In this document: one piece after another, positions 5,890-8,242 of the stretch
How the letters are laid out: the number at the start of each line of letters is the position of its first letter
Numbering within the stretch: position 1 is the stretch's first letter
DNA from: Thermogutta sp.
GTDB taxonomy: Bacteria > Planctomycetota > Planctomycetia > Pirellulales > Thermoguttaceae
Length of the DNA: 8,242 nt
Assembly (NCBI GenBank): GCA_012798155.1
Contig: JAAZNR010000200.1
Location: 1-8,242, forward strand
Reading direction: 5' to 3'
Made by a program: the position numbers and the translations under genes
The notes under the pieces: model-generated
What the model saw: the letters and a program-made list of their open reading frames with translations, nothing else
What the model was told of the DNA's origin: nothing
Databases searched by the model: none

Positions 5890-8082
5890 ATGGCAACAGA
5901 CATGCATCAATGGTACCCTGGAGAGATTGATTACTTTCTGGGGCAAAGCGATCAGCGGTTGGCTTTATCCATGTTGGCACGCCCGACGGCGCTGCGATTC
6001 GCCCATTCCCTACCGTACGGCGCCATCTTGCACGAGGACGGCGTCCAGTTCGCCGTCTTCAGTCGATCGGCGTCCGCGCTCCGGGTTTTGCTTTACCGCA
6101 ACGTCGAGGACCGCGAACCGTTCGACATCATCCACTTGAATGCGGAGGATCACCGCTGGGGCGACGTTTGGAGCGTTTTCGTTCCCGGTCTGAAGGCGGG
6201 ACAGCTCTATCATCTTCAAGCGGATGGGCCGTGGATTCCCGAAGCAGGCCAGAGGTTCGACTCCAAAGCCCGGCTCATCGACCCCTACGCCAAGGCCCTA
6301 GCCGGCGACTTTCTGCCCGCCGTCGACGGCATCATTCGGCCGCCCAAATGCGTGGTCGTGGACGACGATTTCGATTGGCAAGGCACGCGGCATATCCGCA
6401 GGGACCTTTCGGAAACGGTCATCTACGAGATGCACGTGCGGGGCTTCACCCGTTCTCGGACGGCCGGTGTCAAGTTCCCCGGCTCGTATCTCGGCATCAT
6501 CGAAAAAATCCCATACCTCCGATCGTTGGGCGTAACGGCCGTGGAGCTGATGCCGGTCCACGAGTTTCCCATCTTGGATTGTTTCGGCCGCATGCCGGAA
6601 CGCCGCAATTATTGGGGTTATGATCCTTTGGCTTTCTTCGCCCCTCACCGCGGATATGCGGTCAGCAAGGAGCCGGGCGCCCAGGTTCGGGAGTTCAAGG
6701 AGATGGTCCGCGAACTCCACAAAGCGGGGATCGAAATCATTCTCGACGTCGTTTTCAATCACACGGCCGAGGGAAATGAGCACGGCCCGATTCTCAGCTT
6801 CAAAGGCCTGGAGAACCGCGTCTATTACATGCTGGAAAACGGCGGCGGAAGGTATCGCAACTATACGGGATGCGGGAACACGGTCAACGGAAATCATCCC
6901 ATTGTTCGGGAAATGATCTTCCATTGTCTCCGCTACTGGGTGCACAATTACCACGTGGACGGCTTCCGCTTCGACCTAGCCTCCATTCTCAGCCGAGATC
7001 GCGCCGGCAATCTGGTGCCCAACCCGCCGGTCGTGGAAACGATCGCCGAGGATCCGCTGCTGGCCGACACCAAGATCATCGCCGAGGCGTGGGACGCCGC
7101 CGGCGCTTATCAAGTCGGCACCTTCGCCAGTCTCTGCTGGCCCGACGGATTCGCCCATTGCCGCTGGGCGGAATGGAACGGCCACTATCGCGACGACGTC
7201 CGCAGATTCTGGCGGGGAGATCCGGGCATGGTCCCCGCCTTTGCCACCCGTCTCGCCGGCTCCAGCGATCTCTACCAGCCGGGCGGACGCTATCCCTACC
7301 ATAGCATCAACTTCGTCACCTCCCACGACGGCTTTACGCTCAACGATCTCGTCAGCTACAACCGCAAACACAACGAGGCCAACGGCGAAGAGAATCGCGA
7401 CGGCGATAATAACAACAACAGCTACAATTACGGCGTGGAAGGCCCTACCCGCAACCGCGGCATCGATCTGATCCGCGTCCGCCAAATCAAGAATCTGCTG
7501 GCCACGCTATTCCTGAGCCAGGGCGTCCCCATGCTCCTATTCGGAGACGAATGCCGCCGCACGCAACGGGGCAATAACAACGCCTACTGTCAGGATAACT
7601 CGGTATCGTGGTTCAACTGGAAACGCGTTCCCCGGCACCGAGAGGTGTGGCGATTCTGCCAGGCCCTCATCCATTTCCGCCGCCGGGAACCTACCGTGCG
7701 CCGCCGGGATTTCCTCACAGGCTTGCCGGTTCGGCCCGGCGGTCTGCCCGACGTGAGTTGGTTCAACGTCCAGGGCGGGCCGGTCGATTGGTCCAACGGC
7801 GAGCGGAGCTTAGGCTGCCTTTTGGCGGCATTTCCGCATCGCGAGGACCCGAAGCAACCCAACCATCACATCCTTATGTTCTTTCACCCTGCGCCGGAAC
7901 CGACGCGATTCGTTTTTCCGCCCTACGCTCGCAGTTTCGCTTGGCGGCTGTTTTTGGACACCGGTCGTTTTCCGCCCGAGGATATCTACCCGGATCTGGA
8001 CGGCCCCCCGCCGCCCCCCGACTGGACGTTGAAGCTGCCGGGCCGCACGCTGGCGGTCTACGTTTCGCCCGACCTCCTGTAA
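5890..8082 (+). CDS. glgX: Glycogen debranching enzyme, GH13 isoamylase-type (GlgX-like)
   Basis: This 730-residue cytoplasmic enzyme should cleave alpha-1,6 branch points of glycogen or limit dextrins. It has an N-terminal CBM48-type beta domain (about 42-126, starting at YGAILHEDGVQFAVFS) and then the GH13 barrel. YEMHVRGFT at 179-187 and YWGYDP are typical of the subfamily. The four conserved GH13 regions are intact: DVVFNH 286-291, DGFRFD 357-362 (R360, nucleophile D362), IIAEAWD 396-402 (acid/base E399) and TSHDG 477-481 (D480). NTVNGNHPIVREMI further supports a GlgX/isoamylase assignment over amylase. The length is slightly above usual for GlgX. A run of Asn (near 505-510) and a run of five Pro near 706-710 are unusual low-complexity spots. 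I chose the ATG at 5890 because GAAGAG lies eight bases upstream; in-frame ATGs at 5818 (no nearby Shine-Dalgarno site) and 5971 are alternatives, so the N-terminus is uncertain. No other glycogen gene is next to it. Confidence 0.95.
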   Translation: MATDMHQWYPGEIDYFLGQSDQRLALSMLARPTALRFAHSLPYGAILHEDGVQFAVFSRSASALRVLLYRNVEDREPFDIIHLNAEDHRWGDVWSVFVPGLKAGQLYHLQADGPWIPEAGQRFDSKARLIDPYAKALAGDFLPAVDGIIRPPKCVVVDDDFDWQGTRHIRRDLSETVIYEMHVRGFTRSRTAGVKFPGSYLGIIEKIPYLRSLGVTAVELMPVHEFPILDCFGRMPERRNYWGYDPLAFFAPHRGYAVSKEPGAQVREFKEMVRELHKAGIEIILDVVFNHTAEGNEHGPILSFKGLENRVYYMLENGGGRYRNYTGCGNTVNGNHPIVREMIFHCLRYWVHNYHVDGFRFDLASILSRDRAGNLVPNPPVVETIAEDPLLADTKIIAEAWDAAGAYQVGTFASLCWPDGFAHCRWAEWNGHYRDDVRRFWRGDPGMVPAFATRLAGSSDLYQPGGRYPYHSINFVTSHDGFTLNDLVSYNRKHNEANGEENRDGDNNNNSYNYGVEGPTRNRGIDLIRVRQIKNLLATLFLSQGVPMLLFGDECRRTQRGNNNAYCQDNSVSWFNWKRVPRHREVWRFCQALIHFRRREPTVRRRDFLTGLPVRPGGLPDVSWFNVQGGPVDWSNGERSLGCLLAAFPHREDPKQPNHHILMFFHPAPEPTRFVFPPYARSFAWRLFLDTGRFPPEDIYPDLDGPPPPPDWTLKLPGRTLAVYVSPDLL

Positions 8083-8145
8083 AATGCATGGAGAGCCGCG
8101 TCCCCAGCCCCCGCCTCGGACCTCTCGGAAACGAAGTTTCGCCCG

Positions 8146-8241
8146 TCAGCGAATCGCCGTTCGGCCGAGCAGCCGTAAGCTGTGGGCGGCCCCGCGGGCG
8201 ATCGTTCCATCCGAGCGCCGGAACTCCTTGCGACGGAAACG
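8146..8241 (-). CDS. Possible C-terminal end of an off-window gene (partial)
   Basis: A minus-strand frame open from the right edge runs 31 codons to a TGA at 8148-8146. Its third codon positions are mostly G or C, as in the real genes here, and the peptide (ending LRLLGRTAIR) has protein-like composition. It would be convergent with glgX, leaving a 63-base gap. I do not recognise it. The plus-strand frame starting at ATG 8084 is also open to the edge, but its Arg/Pro/Ser-rich product looks like a shadow. Confidence 0.3.
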   Translation of the reverse strand, partial: RFRRKEFRRSDGTIARGAAHSLRLLGRTAIR

Positions 8242-8242
8242 G

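Noticed and set aside
5379..5903. A 174-codon minus-strand open frame in the spacer upstream of glgX
   Set aside because: Its product is rich in Arg, Pro and Ser, has no recognisable motif, and overlaps repeat elements at one end and the glgX start at the other.

Overview
The window looks like a piece of a GC-rich bacterial chromosome, most likely from the Planctomycetota. This is an inference from the gene content: an exported formylglycine-type sulfatase carrying C-terminal HEAT-like repeats, long gene-poor spacers, monocistronic genes on alternating strands, and degraded palindromic repeats of kinds familiar from planctomycete intergenic DNA. No ribosomal RNA or tRNA was recognised, and no mobility gene is present.

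Layout from left to right. Bases 1-500 hold no convincing gene. Bases 501-1619 (minus strand) encode a fold-type I PLP aminotransferase. The divergent spacer 1620-2176 is packed with short tandem repeats and palindromes, and contains a good sigma70-like promoter for the next gene. Bases 2177-4057 (plus) encode the exported sulfatase. A bidirectional hairpin terminator at 4214-4247 separates it from a convergent small zinc-ribbon protein gene at 4284-4661 (minus). Bases 4662-5889 form a spacer of about 1.2 kb with no believable gene, but with a cluster of palindromic repeat-like elements at 5140-5412. Bases 5890-8082 (plus) encode a GlgX-type glycogen debranching enzyme. The last about 100 bases may hold the 3' end of a minus-strand gene running in from outside the window.

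The four solid genes do not form an operon or an obvious pathway. The aminotransferase acts in amino-acid metabolism, the sulfatase probably works on sulfated polysaccharides outside the cytoplasm, GlgX works on intracellular glycogen, and the zinc-ribbon protein is of unknown role. No new multi-gene system is visible. The parts most worth a second look are non-coding: three sets of helically phased repeats and a 15-bp palindrome in the aminotransferase/sulfatase spacer, and the palindrome cluster upstream of glgX, one unit of which resembles the GGGGAC-core palindromes associated with Y1 (RAYT) transposases.
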